NCBI RefSeq assembly: GCF_003013815.1
Contig: NZ_PRLH01000186.1
Span: 1-64,000 of the forward strand
Source of the DNA: Cyanothece sp. BG0011
GTDB lineage: Bacteria; Cyanobacteriota; Cyanobacteriia; Cyanobacteriales; Microcystaceae
DNA length: 64,000 nucleotides
Direction of reading: 5' to 3'
Each line of letters opens with the position of its first letter. Position 1 is the stretch's first letter. Below, piece after piece: positions 37,593 to 47,699 of this stretch. Below the pieces are notes generated by a model that worked only from the letters and a program-made list of their open reading frames with translations, searched no databases and had not been told where the DNA came from. The position numbers and the translations under genes are program-made.

Positions 37593-38024
37593 ATGAAACG
37601 CCGTGAATTTATAACTTTGGTTGGGGTAGGAACTGCCACCCCTTTGATTATTTCTGCTTGTACCCCAAAAGCTTCACAACCCGTTAGTAATGCTGTTCGT
37701 TCGGATGGGTTTCAAGAAGTGGGTACCTTGACAGAATTAGGGAAAAATCAACAAATTCTTCGAGAAAATTTAGGAAATAGTCAGCAAAAAGCTCTGATAA
37801 TTCCTAATCCCACTGATAATAATCAACTGATTGCTGTTAATCCTACTTGTACTCATGCTGGTTGTACAGTAACTTGGGAATCAGAGAAACAAGTGTTTAT
37901 TTGTCCTTGTCATGACTCTCAATTTAGTAGTGATGGTAAAGTTATAGAAGGTCCAGCAACCGAACCATTAGCTAGTTATGAGGCCAAATCAGAAGGAGAC
38001 GCAATTTTAGTCAAAATTAGTTAA
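37593..38024 (+). CDS. Stand-alone Rieske 2Fe-2S protein, exported
   Basis: The 143-residue protein starts MKRREFITLVGVGTATP, a twin-arginine signal (Arg3-Arg4), with Cys23 after ISA as a possible lipid site. The Rieske cluster ligands are Cys86 and His88 in CTHAGC and Cys104 and His107 in CPCHDS; Cys91 and Cys106 give the disulfide. Length and layout fit a small periplasmic Rieske ferredoxin rather than PetC. Its neighbours suggest it supplies electrons to, or accepts them from, the rubrerythrin-like lipoprotein. Confidence 0.85.
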   Translation: MKRREFITLVGVGTATPLIISACTPKASQPVSNAVRSDGFQEVGTLTELGKNQQILRENLGNSQQKALIIPNPTDNNQLIAVNPTCTHAGCTVTWESEKQVFICPCHDSQFSSDGKVIEGPATEPLASYEAKSEGDAILVKIS

Positions 38025-38559
38025 GAGATTATTTATCATATAAACCGGAGGTCGACACCCTCTACAACTCGACTTCCACCCTTCCTTGTCAATTAATTTT
38101 ATCGACTATACCCGATTAAAATACTTTTTGATGGGTTTTCCTCTATTGTGAGACAAGATAAAAACCCGATTAACTGAAAAATCGGATAAAATTGCTCAAC
38201 GATATCTTTGGGAGAATTAATTAATTAGCTCTAGTTAATGGTCTCAATTTTTTTCAGTATTGATGCTGAACTGAGTTGGTTTGTTAATCTAAGTTATCTC
38301 AGTAGAAATACATAATCTTTTATTTTTTTAAAAGTACACTAATAAATTTCAACCCAAAAAATACTCTTAAAATATTTGAGTATTCTCTTTATTTTGTAAT
38401 ATTTAAGTAAATATCTGTACGTTAATTAAGTGATTTACAAAAAGCCTTAAAAGTTGCTTACCTTAAATATAAAATTTGTCAATATTTGCAAATAAAAAAA
38501 TTGATGTTATTTTATTAGTTGTAAATGATTATACACACATAATTGTGGTGATTAGCATC
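38025..38559. other. AT-rich intergenic gap
   Basis: No gene or RNA recognised. A weak pairing (GGAGGTCGA near 38046 with TCGACTTCC near 38069) could be a terminator of the Rieske gene, but no T-tract follows. Confidence 0.35.
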
Positions 38560-39789
38560 ATGAAGTTCACTGGATTTTTACCTCTTATAAAAAGAAATCA
38601 CTCTAATACTGGCTTGAGTTTGCTAGAACTCTTATTAGGAAGTGCTTTAATGTCTTTAGTGGTTAGCGTCGCAGGATGGGGATTAGTACACATCATGGCA
38701 ACGGATCAAAAAGCATCAGCCAAAGAAACGATTCAATATAATTCCAATCGAGCTTTAGAATTTCTCTCAGATGAAATCAGATTAGCCAGAAAAATCGAGT
38801 CTGATGCGGTTGCATCCTTAGCTGAGGCTCCTGATTTTACCCTTCCAGCAGGCGCCAAACCTATTATCGTTTTTCAAGTTCCTGATGTACCTCAACGCAT
38901 AATTTACTATATCAGACCAGTGGAAGAGGGGGATATTTGGCAAGGGCCGAATGTGATTGAGCGGTGGGGCCCTCCTTTGAATATAGAAGGGCAATATAAC
39001 GAAGACGACATCAGTCAACCTGATACTTGGGAGTCTAATGTTTTAATTGATAGCGTCGATGACGAACCCATTACCTCCAATTGCCCTCCCGATTGGCAAG
39101 CTAGTCATGCTGATGGGACAAAAGGGTTTAATGCTTGTGTTGATTCCCAAGAAAAACTGGTCAGCTTTAATTTAGCAACTACCGTCGATAATCCCACTTG
39201 GCACGAAGCGATTAATTATGAAGTTAAGATAACAGCCTTTGCTAGAAGTAGAATTACTCAAGGTTTTACGGAAGATGAGTCTTCCTTTACTGTTATAGAT
39301 AAAAAATTAATTCTTGAAAAACCGGCTAACATCAAGTTTGAAGTGTTGGGGGGTGAAATTACTTGTGGTGCTGGAGGGGTAGATATTCCTGTGGAAACCA
39401 ATCTTTACATTGATGAAACTCAACACACCTGGGATACGAATTCTTCTTTAACCTTACCCAATCAACCAGCAGGAACGACTTTTGATGTAGAATCCATTGC
39501 AGGGGATGGCTCAACTTGTAGTGGACACGATCTAAGTGCTTCTAGTGCTAATCCCAATAGTCCACAACTTGAAGTTTTGGTTAATGGAGATCCGGTTCCT
39601 GATGTTACTCCTTTTGCTAATCAAAATACCATTGAATTCTTTTTACAAGAGTATATTAAGGATGGAAAAATTAACATTGCTGATAATCAAGTGATTTATC
39701 TATTTGAATTAGGATCACGGGATAAAGGATCTTCAGCTTTTGACCTTCAAGATAATGTCGTCCTAGCAACGGTTGACAATGTTAATTAG
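38560..39789 (+). CDS. Prepilin-like protein (PilW-type N-terminus)
   Basis: The 409-residue protein has a prepilin-type leader and helix: [16 protein letters not shown] after a short basic start, with Glu at +5 as needed for PilD processing. The rest is a large mainly extracellular domain with several Cys and repeats of TWES/TWHE-like aromatic positions. The start at 38560 is chosen because it gives a normal leader; the frame is open upstream without such a leader. It could be a minor pseudopilin of a type IV pilus or a polysaccharide secretion system. No other pil gene is adjacent. Confidence 0.75.
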   Translation: MKFTGFLPLIKRNHSNTGLSLLELLLGSALMSLVVSVAGWGLVHIMATDQKASAKETIQYNSNRALEFLSDEIRLARKIESDAVASLAEAPDFTLPAGAKPIIVFQVPDVPQRIIYYIRPVEEGDIWQGPNVIERWGPPLNIEGQYNEDDISQPDTWESNVLIDSVDDEPITSNCPPDWQASHADGTKGFNACVDSQEKLVSFNLATTVDNPTWHEAINYEVKITAFARSRITQGFTEDESSFTVIDKKLILEKPANIKFEVLGGEITCGAGGVDIPVETNLYIDETQHTWDTNSSLTLPNQPAGTTFDVESIAGDGSTCSGHDLSASSANPNSPQLEVLVNGDPVPDVTPFANQNTIEFFLQEYIKDGKINIADNQVIYLFELGSRDKGSSAFDLQDNVVLATVDNVN

Positions 39790-40043
39790 AGCTAAAGAAA
39801 GACCCATAGACTGCCCTAACGTCAGGCGATCGCATTGCACCCGTTTAAAATCCTTTAAAGTGATTATAATTTCTGTTTCTGTTTCCCCGTGACCTAACAT
39901 TATTCCTGATTTTGTGGGAATAGTTCAACCCATCAATCTTGATTACTTAGTTCAAGAAGCTCTTAAACAATATTTAAAATCCTAGCACTCGATTGTAGGT
40001 TAATGCAGACATAATCAGCTATTCTAACAAAGGGAATCTATAG

Positions 40044-41345
<1,302 letters not shown>

Positions 41346-41361
41346 CTTTTATAACTTATCC

Positions 41362-41427
41362 GGTGGGTTAGAGAGTGTTTCTATTAATTAGAATCAAGGA
41401 GTCAACCTCTTTCCTAACCCACCCTAA
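41362..41427. repeat. Palindromic GGGTTA repeat, copy 2
   Basis: GGTGGGTTA (41362-41370) pairs with TAACCCACC (41415-41423) across about 44 bases, followed by CTAAATA. It is just downstream of serS. Confidence 0.65.
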
Positions 41428-41469
41428 ATATTCCCAAATTCGGCTTTTACTCATATCTTGCACCTCTCC

Positions 41470-41580
41470 TTCCATCCCCCACACCCCCCACACCCCCCAC
41501 ACCCCCCACACCCCCCACACCCCCCTTTATAAGGGGGGCAGGGGGGGTAAGGGGCAGGGGGGTAAGGGGCAGGGGGGTAG
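41470..41580. repeat. C-rich/G-rich tandem repeats with hairpin
   Basis: About five 10-bp CACACCCCCC units (41476-41525) are followed by CCCCCCTT/AAGGGGGG hairpin arms and then two 15-bp TAAGGGGCAGGGGGG units. G4-G7 runs on one strand could form a G-quadruplex. The reading frames through this stretch are low-complexity and not real genes. Confidence 0.75.
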
Positions 41581-41692
41581 TGTTTATTTGTGACTTTAAG
41601 GAATTTTTGAGTGGGAAAATAAGGGAGAAAGGGTTATGGTGAAGATAGTAAAATTGTGTTGTGAAATGCGATCGCATCATTAAGGTACAATT

Positions 41693-42112
41693 ATGGCAGA
41701 AGAGACAAAACCCAAGGCAAAAAAAGAAAAGCCCCCCGCTATTGAAGATAAACCCTTCACCGAATTTATGGAGGAGCATTTTACCCCGACGCTCAAAGAA
41801 AGTCTCATCAAACAAGGACTCGACGATATTGAATTATCCTTTACTAAAGCGGATATTTCTATCTCTGGAGCGACTTCTGAGCAACCCTGTTGGCAGGTAA
41901 TAGGGACTTGGCAGCAAGGAAAACGCCAGTTTAAACTCTATTTTCTCGAAGAAGATATCAAAGGTCAAAAAGCTTTTTCCTATGGGGTTAATGGTAAGCC
42001 TCCAAGTACCATTGAATCTTTTATGATTGATGAACGTAAGATTAGCTTAGATTTGATGGTGCTATATACGCTACAACGCCTGAATGGGCAAAAATGGTTG
42101 ACCCGAAACTAA
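41693..42112 (+). CDS. DUF2996 family protein
   Basis: The 139-residue cyanobacterial protein begins MAEETKPKAKKEKPPAIEDKP (Lys/Pro-rich, 28 residues), then the DUF2996 domain with FMEEHFTPTLKESLIKQG and WQVIGTWQQGKRQFKLYF. Function unknown; homologues are near-universal in cyanobacteria. It starts after a HIP1-like site and converges with murB. Confidence 0.88.
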   Translation: MAEETKPKAKKEKPPAIEDKPFTEFMEEHFTPTLKESLIKQGLDDIELSFTKADISISGATSEQPCWQVIGTWQQGKRQFKLYFLEEDIKGQKAFSYGVNGKPPSTIESFMIDERKISLDLMVLYTLQRLNGQKWLTRN

Positions 42113-42202
42113 GTGACGGAGTAGAAGGGTGACGAGGAGAAATAAATCAATTGTTTTTCCGAATCTCCCACTCCTCCAGTGTCCCAGTGGTGCAACAACC
42201 AA

Positions 42203-43132
42203 TTAAGAAAACTCCCCTAAGATTTTAACTTCGGGTTCGAGCAGTAAAGACCAATGAGCCTGGACTTTTTCTTGAACATGATGAATGAGTCGAAAAATAT
42301 CTTGTGCTTTAGCCTGACCGCAATTTAAGATGAAATTAGCATGACGGTGGGATACCTCCGCATCTCCCACGCGATAGCCTTTTAACCCTAACTGTTCGAT
42401 TAACCAACCAGCAGCATAAGGGCTAGGGTTACGGAATACACTCCCACAACTGGGTTTATCATAAGGTTGAGAGCTTTTACGCTTCCAAAGATTCTCTTGT
42501 GTGGTAGCGGTAACCACTTCACGGCTAAATCCAGGTTGTAGTTGAAACGTTGCCTCTATGACTAACCGTTGTCCCCCCTGTAAAGCGGAGGTGCGATAGC
42601 TGTAGTTTAAGTCTTCTGGTGTTAATATTTCTACCTTACCCTCTGGAGACACCACCACAGCACTAACTAAACACTCAGCCGCACATTGATTATGGGCGCC
42701 GGCATTCATCACCACTGCCCCGCCAACGGTTCCAGGAATACCCACCGCCCATTCTAAGCCACGCCAACCCCGTTTGGCAGCTTGCCAGGCCACACTGACA
42801 ATGGGTTGTCCTGCTGCTACAGTAATGCGCCCGCTTTGTTCATCAAACTGACGATGACGGAGATAACGGGTACTGAGAACTAACCCGTCAATCCCGCGAT
42901 CGCTAATTAACAGATTCGAGCCGGCCCCTAACAACATCAAAGGAATATCTTGTTTTTGAAACCATTCAAAGATTCCTTGTAACTCATCCCAGTTACGAGG
43001 GGCAGCATACCATCGCGCTTGTCCCCCCACTCGATAGGAGGTATGGGAGGCAAGGGAAACGTTAGGATAAATTTTGGCGGTGGTTCCCGATAGTTCGATG
43101 GGTTTAGAGGAAGGGTAAAAAGCGGTGGTCAT
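42203..43132 (-). CDS. murB: UDP-N-acetylenolpyruvoylglucosamine reductase
   Basis: The 309-residue FAD enzyme has GAGSNLLISDRGIDGL and WAVGIPGTVGGAVVMNAG for FAD, YRTSAL, the catalytic Ser in PSCGSVFRNP, and the Glu in LLEPEVKIL. It reduces the enolpyruvyl ether to UDP-MurNAc. murC precedes it by about 200 bp on the same strand. Confidence 0.93.
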   Translation of the reverse strand: MTTAFYPSSKPIELSGTTAKIYPNVSLASHTSYRVGGQARWYAAPRNWDELQGIFEWFQKQDIPLMLLGAGSNLLISDRGIDGLVLSTRYLRHRQFDEQSGRITVAAGQPIVSVAWQAAKRGWRGLEWAVGIPGTVGGAVVMNAGAHNQCAAECLVSAVVVSPEGKVEILTPEDLNYSYRTSALQGGQRLVIEATFQLQPGFSREVVTATTQENLWKRKSSQPYDKPSCGSVFRNPSPYAAGWLIEQLGLKGYRVGDAEVSHRHANFILNCGQAKAQDIFRLIHHVQEKVQAHWSLLLEPEVKILGEFS

Positions 43133-43328
43133 GGCTATTTGTATTCAATGAGGGTAATCCGAGAAAGACGACTATAGGTTAAATCAATTGTTCCTAAACT
43201 TTGTCAAAAATTCAGGATAACTAAGGATTTTGTCAATTATGATACTGTTGACAGTGATTATTCATCAGGTCTTAAGTCAATTGCTTCTGCCATTTTTCCT
43301 GTTTAACAGTTGACTAAATTAAGCAGGT

Positions 43329-44828
43329 CTAATATTGAGCAATCACTTGAGGAATAATTTGATTGAGATTGCCTGCCCCCAAAAACAGCACTAAATCGCC
43401 GGGGTGCAATCCATCAGAGATCACTTGAGGTAAACGGTTCAAAGAAGGTTCGTAAATGACCTGAGAATGGTTATTTTTGACGGCTTCGGCTAAATCTTGG
43501 CCACTGATATTGTGCAGATTAACTTCTCCGGCACTGTAGATGTCAGTCAACATCACTAAGTCTGCATCCTTAAAACAAGTAGCAAATTCCTTTAAAAAGG
43601 TGACGGTTCGACTGTAGCGGTGGGGTTGAAAAATAGCCACAACACGGGAAATCTGTTGACCATCGACTTTAGAGCGAGCCGCCGATAGGGTGGCTTCAAT
43701 TTCACTGGGATGATGGGCATAATCATCAATAAAGGTAATACCGTTACAATGGCCACGGTGTTCAAACCGTCGTTTTGCTCCTGTGAAGGTGAAAAGGGCA
43801 TCGGCAATGACAGCAAAGTCTAACCCTAGTTTTCGTCCCACGGCGATCGCCCCTAAGGCATTACTCACATTATGGCAGCCTGGGATGGTGAGGCGGATTT
43901 GTCCTAAATAGCTTCCTCTTTCCCAAACCTCAGCACAGGTTCCTTCGGGGTTGCTAGTAACATTTTTGACGGTGTAATCTGCCCCTTTACTGGGGTCTAA
44001 ACTATAGGTAATCGTCGGAGTTAACCGATTGGCCACTGTTTCACAGTCTAAGCACCCGATTAAGATATCACACTGGGTTTCAAAAATTTGAAAGGTTTTG
44101 ACCACATCATCAAGGGTTTGATAATGGTCAGGGTGATCGAGTTCAATATTGGTAACGATACCAATGTTAGGATAATGTTTTGTGAGAGAGCCATCGGACT
44201 CGTCTGCTTCTGCGACGAGATAACCCCCTGTAGCTCCAATGCGGGCATTTCCTTCCCAAGCATCCACTTCTCCCCCCACAATGATAGTGGGATCGAGGTT
44301 AGCTTTAAGGAGCATATAGCCAATTAAACTACTGGTGGTGGTTTTCCCGTGGGTTCCAGCGACGGCAATACTTTGATAGTCCCGAATTAAGGCAGCTAAG
44401 ACATCGGAACGATGAAAAATCGGACATCCTTTTTCTTTAGCGGCCGCATATTCGGAGTTACTATGGGCGATGGCGGTAGAACAGATGACTTGAGGTAAGG
44501 TTTCGTGAAGCAATAAGCCATTGGGGTCAGATAAACTTTTACCATTATGATTGGGGTTCGATGGCTGACTCCCATTCACTGCCACCGATACCGTTTCTAA
44601 CACTCGTTTTTGACCAGAACTAAATAAGTCTAAATTGGTTGCTTCTTGACGGCTAAAAATATGCGCTCCCACCCCTTGTAATCGCTCAGTAATATGGGTT
44701 GAGCGCAAATCAGACCCCGATACGGGGAGTTGCCGTTTTGCTAATACGTAAGCTAAGGCAGACATTCCAATGCCGCCAATGCCAATAAAATGAAAGGGCC
44801 GTCCACTAAAATCTACGGTTTTCACCAT
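43329..44828 (-). CDS. murC: UDP-N-acetylmuramate-L-alanine ligase
   Basis: The 499-residue protein has IGIGGIGMSALA for the UDP site and the ATP motif GTHGKTTT, followed by IVGGEVDAW and DDYAHHPSEI. It adds L-Ala to UDP-MurNAc. Compared with typical MurC it has a low-complexity insertion of about 40 residues (residues 62-105, rich in Asn, Ser, Pro) between the first strands. It is directly upstream of murB. Confidence 0.94.
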   Translation of the reverse strand: MVKTVDFSGRPFHFIGIGGIGMSALAYVLAKRQLPVSGSDLRSTHITERLQGVGAHIFSRQEATNLDLFSSGQKRVLETVSVAVNGSQPSNPNHNGKSLSDPNGLLLHETLPQVICSTAIAHSNSEYAAAKEKGCPIFHRSDVLAALIRDYQSIAVAGTHGKTTTSSLIGYMLLKANLDPTIIVGGEVDAWEGNARIGATGGYLVAEADESDGSLTKHYPNIGIVTNIELDHPDHYQTLDDVVKTFQIFETQCDILIGCLDCETVANRLTPTITYSLDPSKGADYTVKNVTSNPEGTCAEVWERGSYLGQIRLTIPGCHNVSNALGAIAVGRKLGLDFAVIADALFTFTGAKRRFEHRGHCNGITFIDDYAHHPSEIEATLSAARSKVDGQQISRVVAIFQPHRYSRTVTFLKEFATCFKDADLVMLTDIYSAGEVNLHNISGQDLAEAVKNNHSQVIYEPSLNRLPQVISDGLHPGDLVLFLGAGNLNQIIPQVIAQY

Positions 44829-45078
44829 TACCTCTCCTCACACACGCCACACAACAATAAGGTTAAATCAAGAAATTATGATTGTACGGGTTATGATATC
44901 AAAAACTGACTCGTTGGTCATGGAGACTCATTTGTTCAGTCTGTACCACTTCAAGTTACTCTGAACCCACTTTATTATAAAGAGTTCCCTAACCAGAGTA
45001 TCTAATCTTATCAATAGCTCATAATTTATCTTAGTACACACCCAATTATCAAAACACTATCGAAAGTATGAAAATAAT
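44829..45078. other. Intergenic gap
   Basis: No gene or RNA recognised between the start of murC and the terminator of the DUF2267 gene. Confidence 0.4.
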
Positions 45079-45117
45079 TGAGGCTCTCCCGTTTAGAAAG
45101 GGAAAGAGCCTCAAACA
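45076..45117 (-). terminator. Terminator of the DUF2267 gene
   Basis: On the minus strand, TTTGAGGCTCTTTCCC pairs with GGGAGAGCCTCAA around a short loop (about 45079-45115), then an AT-rich ATTATTTTC tract. It lies 20 bp after the gene stop. Confidence 0.75.
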
Positions 45118-45137
45118 TCCTATGTTTGTGCCAACTA

Positions 45138-45971
45138 TTAAGCAGCTTGCCAAATATTTTTAATATTATCAGGTAAGACTGCTTCGATTTCTTGTTTCAT
45201 CCCGTCGGATAACTCTTCTTTGGTGGCAGAGAAAACCGCTTTAATGACTTTGACACCGTCAGTTCCACGGGGTACACCCCCCTCTTGTTCAATACGTCTT
45301 AAGAAGGTTTGACCATCAAACTTAAGGGGAGGACGAATCTTACTTAACCAAGACACCAAAGGATTATTATCTTTCCAGAGTTCATGAAGTTCTTCTTTAT
45401 TATCTTCTTTGAATTCTGATTTAACTTTCTCGGATGATTCTGTGGTCATCAAATCTCGTAAGGTTCGATACACAATAATGGTTAAATCTCTTGCATCGAA
45501 AATGTCAGGGAGTTCGGCTTTGAGTTGCACTTTCTCAAGAAAGGGTAAGTCTTTGGTTGCGATAGGAACTTTAGGCCCTTTTTCTAAGGCTTGAGGATAG
45601 TTTTCTTGTAACCGTTGCAGGGCTTTATGACCTTTTTCGGTTAAAGAAGCCTTTTTAAAGCGGATTAAATGGGGTAAAGGACCATCAGGTGCGCCTAATG
45701 TATTAGCAATACGAAAATCAACACCCTTGTCCTCTGCTTCAACTAATGAGGGAACATCTTCTTGTTTTGCGTAAGCATTCCCTGTAAATTCTGCGTCAAT
45801 GTAACCTTTCTGGTTAAAATAATCTAATTGTCCTAGGAAGTCAGAAACGGTTAAGTTTCTTCCTGTAAAGTCTGTCTTGTTAAAATCTACCCTTTCGCTT
45901 CCTTGTTGATTGGCTTGATTAATTTTGTTTAACAAAATATAAGCAACATCTTCTCTTATTTTAATAGGCAT
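45138..45971 (-). CDS. DUF2267 domain protein
   Basis: The 277-residue protein has a C-terminal DUF2267-like domain with DARDLTIIVYRTLRDLMTTE and AVLPDNIKNIWQAA. The N-terminal half (MPIKIREDVAYILLNKINQ) contains a winged-helix-like region (FLGQLDYFNQKGYIDAEF). No membrane segment. Function unknown; such proteins are common in cyanobacteria and sometimes stress-induced. It is a single gene with its own terminator. Confidence 0.7.
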   Translation of the reverse strand: MPIKIREDVAYILLNKINQANQQGSERVDFNKTDFTGRNLTVSDFLGQLDYFNQKGYIDAEFTGNAYAKQEDVPSLVEAEDKGVDFRIANTLGAPDGPLPHLIRFKKASLTEKGHKALQRLQENYPQALEKGPKVPIATKDLPFLEKVQLKAELPDIFDARDLTIIVYRTLRDLMTTESSEKVKSEFKEDNKEELHELWKDNNPLVSWLSKIRPPLKFDGQTFLRRIEQEGGVPRGTDGVKVIKAVFSATKEELSDGMKQEIEAVLPDNIKNIWQAA

Positions 45972-46232
45972 TAATAACTCCTTTGAGTTCTTTAGAATTT
46001 ATATATCTCATTTCTACGTTAACAAAAGTTAACAAAGTCTTCATCCATCATTAGTTAGAAATTATTCATCTATCGTTGGTTAGATATTTGACAGTAAACA
46101 GTGAACAGTTATCACAACTATGTACACAGTCAATAAAGTGGCCGATGAAGCTATCAACGGCCAACTCTTTTTAAAGCAGTTGTACCCAACAAAAAGACTC
46201 TTGCCTGTTGCATGAGTGCCTTTTGCCTTGAA

Positions 46233-46565
46233 CTAATCGCAAATATAGTCAGAACGAACCCACCCTTGTACACCGTTATAATCAATACGTTGCCATGTGT
46301 AAGTTTGACCATCTTGACCACTGGCTCTGTCAAAAACAGGCACAGTGGTTCCATTGGGAACCTGGGTTAAGCTACGGTAGTTAGTTCCAGGGCCGGTTCT
46401 GACATTAAGACGACCACTTCGACTATTGGTGCAAATCCGTGCATAGTAGCCTTGTCCTCCCCGTGGACAATTATCATAGGAATTACAGCCAGGCCCTTGT
46501 TGAGCATTCATGGGTAAAGCAGTGGCACCGACGAGAAGCAGGCCAGTCATGAAGGTTTTTAACAT
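46233..46565 (-). CDS. Secreted SH3b domain protein
   Basis: The 110-residue protein has a signal peptide (MLKTFMTGLLLVGATALPMNA) and a bacterial SH3 domain: GRLNVRTGPGTNYRSL and GVQGWVRSDYICD. SH3b domains bind cell-wall peptides or metal. GAGGTG lies seven bases before ATG 46565, which decides the start over a GTG at 46574. Four Cys suggest disulfides in the periplasm. Confidence 0.8.
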   Translation of the reverse strand: MLKTFMTGLLLVGATALPMNAQQGPGCNSYDNCPRGGQGYYARICTNSRSGRLNVRTGPGTNYRSLTQVPNGTTVPVFDRASGQDGQTYTWQRIDYNGVQGWVRSDYICD

Positions 46566-46621
46566 GATTATCACCTCATTTTGTGTGTGAGTGTTAGTAC
46601 ATAAAATAAATAGAGTAAGAG

Positions 46622-47400
46622 TTAACCTTGTAACTTGACTTCTAAGTATTGCGGTTGATAGGTGTAAACATACTGTAATACTTGGTCAAGGTCAGGTTTA
46701 TTGGTTAGGGCGATACATCCTTCCGTTCCGTCTTCCCCGTTATTTTTTTGGTAAGAGGGGTCATAATGAATTCCCAGGGCATACCTTTGGGTGGGAAAGA
46801 GGGGTTCAATGGGGAGAAATCTCCCCCCAACTTCCGGATGAGTTCCTGCCACCTCAGCACTGGCCACTTGATATTGGCCATCCGGTAAGGGTGCTTCTGT
46901 TCCAGATTGGTGGCGATTTCTGTTTTGACTGTCGGCTCTTCCTGTGACGGTTTGATACGTGGCCATTAATTGGCCATTAGCATAGAGTCTCAGTTCATAA
47001 ATAGGGTTTCCCAGGGCGTTTTTAGTCTGGGTAGGGGTTAAGGTCATATAGTTCCCCTGAGACATCCGAGTCTGCTTATCCGGGGTAGAATAAGCACTAT
47101 TCTGGGGGGTTGCATATAGGGTTCTCTTTCCCAGGTTGGTTTCGTTTGAGAATAGGTTTGTTGTGGAGTGGGATAAGGGGAAGAATGGAAAGGTGCAGGG
47201 GGTTGTAAACTATCTGGGGCGTTAACGGTAGGGGGTAACTCTCTTGATGGTTCCTGGGAAAAAGAATTTTGTTGGCTTAGAACCATGTTGTCAAGTTCTG
47301 CAGCTTCGATGGGTTGACCTTGTTTTTGTTTCCCATGAGAAACATAGGCAAACATAACCAGACAACTTAATAGGGCTAAAGTGAGTTTAATTTTCATCAA
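46622..47400 (-). CDS. L,D-transpeptidase-like (YkuD-type) protein, one-base frameshift
   Basis: The first frame (47400 to 47044) gives a signal peptide (KLTLALLSCLVMFAYVSHG) and a Pro/Gln-rich linker. The second (47065 to 46622) gives the catalytic domain with YELRLYANGQ, PDGQYQV, and HYDPSYQKNNGEDGTEGC, where GTEGC matches the SHGC-type active-site Cys region. Adding one C to the C6 run near 47105 joins them into a 259-residue protein (MQPPQNSAYSTPDK at the junction). The family cross-links or modifies peptidoglycan in the periplasm. Confidence 0.75.
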
Positions 47401-47475
47401 TATTGTTTCCTTTAGAGTTAAGAAAATAGCGGTTTATTAAATATCAACCGTTAATTAAGAGGTTCACAGTCACTG

Positions 47476-47596
47476 ATACCAAATCGGATTTTTACAACCG
47501 CTTTACCGCTTTGTACTGTTTTTCCCCACGCCTCTGGTCGTTCTTACTGTTTTAATATTTGTGAGATTCGAGGCATATTTTGACCAAATTTGGTAT
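47476..47596. repeat. Inverted repeat ATACCAAAT/ATTTGGTAT
   Basis: Nine-base arms (47476-47484 and 47588-47596) enclose 103 bases in the gap upstream of the L,D-transpeptidase-like gene. A possible short palindromic element; no gene lies in this gap. Confidence 0.4.
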
Positions 47597-47699
47597 TATA
47601 CCGTCATATTCAATATCTCTATTTTAACCAAAATATACGGATTTTTAGGAATTTTGTTACTTCTTTCGATTTTCTTTATTTTTTCGTAATTAACCGTAA

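Noticed and set aside
39900-39985. Possible coding tail (INLDYLVQEALKQYLKS) between the prepilin gene and serS
   Set aside because: A stop lies directly upstream in the same frame and no start codon or family could be assigned; it may be an old remnant.
41375-41593. Open frame through the C-rich repeats after serS
   Set aside because: The frame is made of tandem repeat codons (Pro-His-Thr) and has no ribosome site; both strands are open because of the low complexity.
46154-46354. Minus-strand frame overlapping the SH3b gene
   Set aside because: It lies mostly inside the SH3b gene in another frame and has no features of its own.
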